From assembly GCA_026724425.1 (NCBI GenBank), contig JAIUCV010000102.1:558001-622000 (forward strand): a stretch of 64,000 bases of DNA, written 5' to 3'. Below the pieces are notes generated by a model. The model had not been told where the DNA came from. It worked only from the letters and a program-made list of their open reading frames with translations, and ran no database searches. The position numbers and the translations under genes are program-made. Positions 60,640 to 64,000 of this stretch are shown here, piece after piece (the first letter of the stretch is position 1; each line of letters starts with the position of its first letter). The stretch comes from Erythrophleum ivorense (lineage: Eukaryota; Streptophyta; Magnoliopsida; Fabales; Fabaceae).

Positions 60640-63600
60640 TTAGATTATTAATTAACCAAGAAAATGAAGTGTTGAATTGTATTATACCGTGAAAAAAAAA
60701 AAAAAATTGGCCCCACTTACAATAGAAAAGCTGTATTCCAACTCCGAAATGGTTTCACGGTTATGCAATTCAACATTTGATTTTTAAAAATCAATCAAAC
60801 AATCAAAACATTATTCTAAAATATTCTAATTTAACACTTCAAATTTTAAGATAACCCTTTGTTGAAAGATGAAATAATGATCAATTTTTAGTTAGATTAT
60901 TGAATTAACAAAAAAAAAATTAAGTGTTATACCGTGAAAAGAAAACAAAATGGTTTTTCAAAGACCGGATTCCAAAGACCGGAATACAACCCCGAAATGG
61001 TTTCACGATTATGCAATTCAACACTTTGTTTTGAAAAATTAATCAAACAATCAATTTTTTTTTCAAAAATATTCTAATTCAACACTTCAATTTTTAAGAT
61101 AAAGATGAAAAATGATCAATCTTTTTATTAGATTATTAAATTAACCCCAAAAAAATGAAGTGTTAAATTGCATTATACCGTAAAATAAAACGAATTTGGC
61201 CCCACTTACAATACAAAGACCGGATTCCAACTCCGAAATGGTTTCACAGTTATGCAATTCAACACTTCATTTTCTTTGAATTAATAAAAAAAACTTAAAA
61301 TCTTTTATAAACTGTTCTAATCTAACACTTATAATTTTAAGATAACCCGTTATCAAACGATGAAAAAATGATCGATGAAAAAATGATCATTTTTTATTAT
61401 ATTATTAAATTAACCAAAAAAAAATGAAGTGTTAAATTGCATTATAACGTGAAAAGAAAACGAATTTGACCCCACTTACAATACAAAAACCGGATTCCAA
61501 CTCCGAAATGGTTTCACAGTTATGCAATTCAACACTTCATTTTCTTTGAATTAATAAAAAACTTAAAATCTTTTATAAACTGTTCTAATCTAACACTTAA
61601 AATTTTAAGATAACCCGTTGTCAAACGATGAAAAAATGATCAATTTTTTATTATATTATTAAATTAACCAAAAAACAATGAAGTGTTAAATTGCATTATA
61701 CCGTGAAAAGAAAACGAATTTAACCCCACTTACAATACAAAGACCGGATTCAAACTCCGAAATGGTTTCACAGTTATGCAATTCAACACTTCATTTTCTT
61801 TGAATTAATAAAAAAAAACTTAAATATTTTATAAACTATTCTAATCTAACACTTAAAATTTTAAGATAACACTTAAAATTTATTATATTATTAAATTAAC
61901 CAAAAAAATGAATTGTTAAATTGCATTATACCGTGAAAAGAAAACGAATTTGACCCCACTTACAATACAAAGACCGGATTCCAACTCCGAAATGGTTTCA
62001 TGGTTATGCAGTTCAACACTTCATTTTCTTTGAATTAATAAAAAAAAAACTTAAAATCTTTTATAAACTAAACTGTTCTAATCTAACACTTAAAATTTTA
62101 AGATAACCCGTTGTCAAACGATGAAAAATTATCAATTTTTTATTATATTATTAAATTAACAAAAAAAATGAAGTGTTAAATTGCATTATACGGTGAAAAG
62201 AAAACGAATTTGACTCCACTTACAATACAAAGACCGGATTCCAACTCCGAAATGGTTTCACGGTTATGCAATTCAACACTTTATTTTCTTTGAATTAATT
62301 AAAACGAACTTAAAATCTTTTATAAACTGTTATAATCTAACACTTAAAATTTTAAGATAACCTGTTGTCAAACGATGAAAAAACGATCAATTTTTTATTA
62401 TATTATTAAATTAACAAAAAAACATGAAGTGTTAAATTGCATTATACCGTGAAAAGAAAACGAATTTGACCGCACTTACAATACAAAGACCGGATTCCAA
62501 CTCCGAAATGGTTTCACAGTTATGCAATTCAACACTTCATTTTCTTTGAATTAATAAAAAAAACTTAAAATTTTTTATAAACTGTTATAATCTAACACTT
62601 AAAATTTTAAGATAACCCGTTGTCAAACGATGAAAAAATGATCAATTTTTATTATATTATTAAATTAACCCAAAAAAAATGAAGTGTTAAATTCCATTAT
62701 ACCGTGAAAAGAAAACGAATTTGACCCCACTTACAATACAAAGACCGGATTCCAACTCCGAAATGGTTTCACGGTTATGCAATTCAACACTTCATTTTCT
62801 TTGAATTAATAAAAAAAACTTAAAACTTTTTATAAACTGTTCTAATCTAACACTTAAAATTTTAAGATAACCCGTTGTCAAACGATGAAAAAATGATCAA
62901 TTTTTATTATATTGTTAAATTAACCCCAAAAAATGAAGTGTTAAATTGCATTATACCGTGAAAAGAAAACGAATTTGACCCCACTTACAATACAAAGACT
63001 GGATTCCAACTCCGAAATGCTTTCACGGTTATGCAATTCAACACTTCATTTTCTTTGAATTAATAAAAAAACTTAAAATCTTTTTATATACTGTTCTAAT
63101 CTAACACTTAAAATTTTAAGATAACCCGTTGTCAAACGATGAAAAAATGATCAATTTTTTATTATATTATTAAATTAACCAAAAAAAAATGAAGTGTTAA
63201 ATTGAATTATACCGTGAAAAGAAAACGAATTTGACCCCACTTACAATACAAAGACCGGATTCCAACTCCGAAATGGTTTCACGGTTATGCAATTCAACAC
63301 TTCATTTTCTTTGAATTAATCAAAAAACTTAAAATCTTTTTATATACTGTTCTAATCTAACACTTAAAATTTTAAGATAACCCGTTGTCAAACGATGAAA
63401 AAATGATCAATTTTTTATTATATTATTAAATTAACCAAAAAACAATAAAGTGTTAAATTGCATTATACCGTAAAAAGAAAACGAATTTGACCCCACTTAC
63501 AATACAAAGACCGGATTCCAACTCCGAAATGGTTTCACAGTTATGCAATTCAACACTTCATTTTCTTTGAATTAATAAAAAAAACTTAAATATTTTATAA

Positions 63601-64000
63601 ACTATTCTAATCAAACACTTCAAATTTTAAGTTATATTATATTATTAAATTAACCAAAAAAAATGAATTGTTAAATTGCATTATACCGTGAAAAGAAAAC
63701 GAATTTGACCCCACTTACAATACAAAGACCGGATTCCAACTCCGAAATGGTTTCACGGTTATGCAGTTCAACACTTCATTTTCTTTGAATTAATAAAAAA
63801 AAACTTAAAATCTTTTATAAACTAAACTGTTCTAATCTAACACTTAAAATTTTAAGATAACCCGTTGTCAAACGATGAAAAAATATCAATTTTTTTATTA
63901 TATTATTAAATTAACAAAAAAAAATGAAGTGTTAAATTGCATTATACCGTGAAAAGAAAACGAATTTGACTCCACTTACAATACAAAGACCGGATTCCAA
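60640..64000. repeat. Tandem array, unit about 255 bp with internal foldback, runs past window end
   Basis: The marker CCGAAATG recurs at 60744, 60992, 61233, 61503, 61757, 61987, 62247, 62503, 62758, 63012, 63268, 63524 and 63742. That is 13 units plus a partial one, with spacings of 218-270 and mostly 254-256 bp. Each unit holds ATGAAGTGTTAAATTGCATT and so on to ACCGTGAAA. About 58 bp later comes the inverted arm TTTCACGGTTATGCAATTCA, then ACACTTCAT. The foldback is about 117 bp. Between foldbacks is an AT-rich spacer with CTTAAAATTTTAAG, a small palindrome. The first two units are the most diverged, as expected at an array edge. No coding capacity. Confidence 0.95.

Noticed and set aside
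60640..64000. CRISPR-like array
   Set aside because: It is plant nuclear DNA and the units are long tandem repeats without unique spacers.

Overview
The window is plant nuclear DNA from the family Brassicaceae. It is AT-rich, has short GT-AG introns, long gene-poor spacers, microsatellites and a non-coding tandem array. Seven genes occur in the order I remember for Arabidopsis thaliana chromosome 3, AT3G61910 down to AT3G61840: NST2 (NAC), a SAUR, MIR166B, ATHB-12, CYP78A9, a DUF4079 plastid protein, DAG1 (Dof) and a DUF688 protein. The proteins are close to the A. thaliana ones but not identical, so this is a relative and not A. thaliana itself. Gene names rest on remembered family sequences, not on a search.

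Layout. 1-13 kb is an accessory region. Three NYN-domain genes share one exon plan (61-bp first exon, all introns in phase 1). Copies 1 and 2 are nearly identical. The roughly 9 kb between them is a patchwork of broken pieces of unrelated host genes: a prohibitin tail, a PADRE/DUF4228 piece, VPS13-like exons with their introns, ARF-GEF BIG exons in both orientations, and a duplicated unrecognised gene piece. 13-18 kb holds no recognised gene. 18-59 kb is the conserved block. It contains NST2 (+), SAUR (-), MIR166B (-, with its own TATA box and a short leader ORF), ATHB-12 (+), CYP78A9 (+), DUF4079 (-), a broken AAA-ATPase (+), DAG1 (-) and DUF688 (-). Two candidate MITE-like elements lie in the spacers. 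59.7-60.2 kb is a 5'-truncated erlin-like (SPFH) fragment. From about 60.64 kb to the end is a tandem array with a unit of about 255 bp. Each unit carries a foldback of about 117 bp, and there is a seven-unit higher-order repeat of 1755 bp.

The genes do not form an operon-like pathway. Several are developmental regulators: NST2 (secondary wall), miR166 (HD-ZIP III control), ATHB-12 (ABA/drought), CYP78A9 (organ and seed size) and DAG1 (germination). The points most worth following are the array's nested structure, the gene-fragment patchwork, NYN proteins that lack the usual acidic motif, a Trp in place of Arg in the CYP78A9 PERF motif, a shifted NST2 C-terminus, and the decayed AAA-ATPase next to an orphan promoter-like segment where I would expect RS31.
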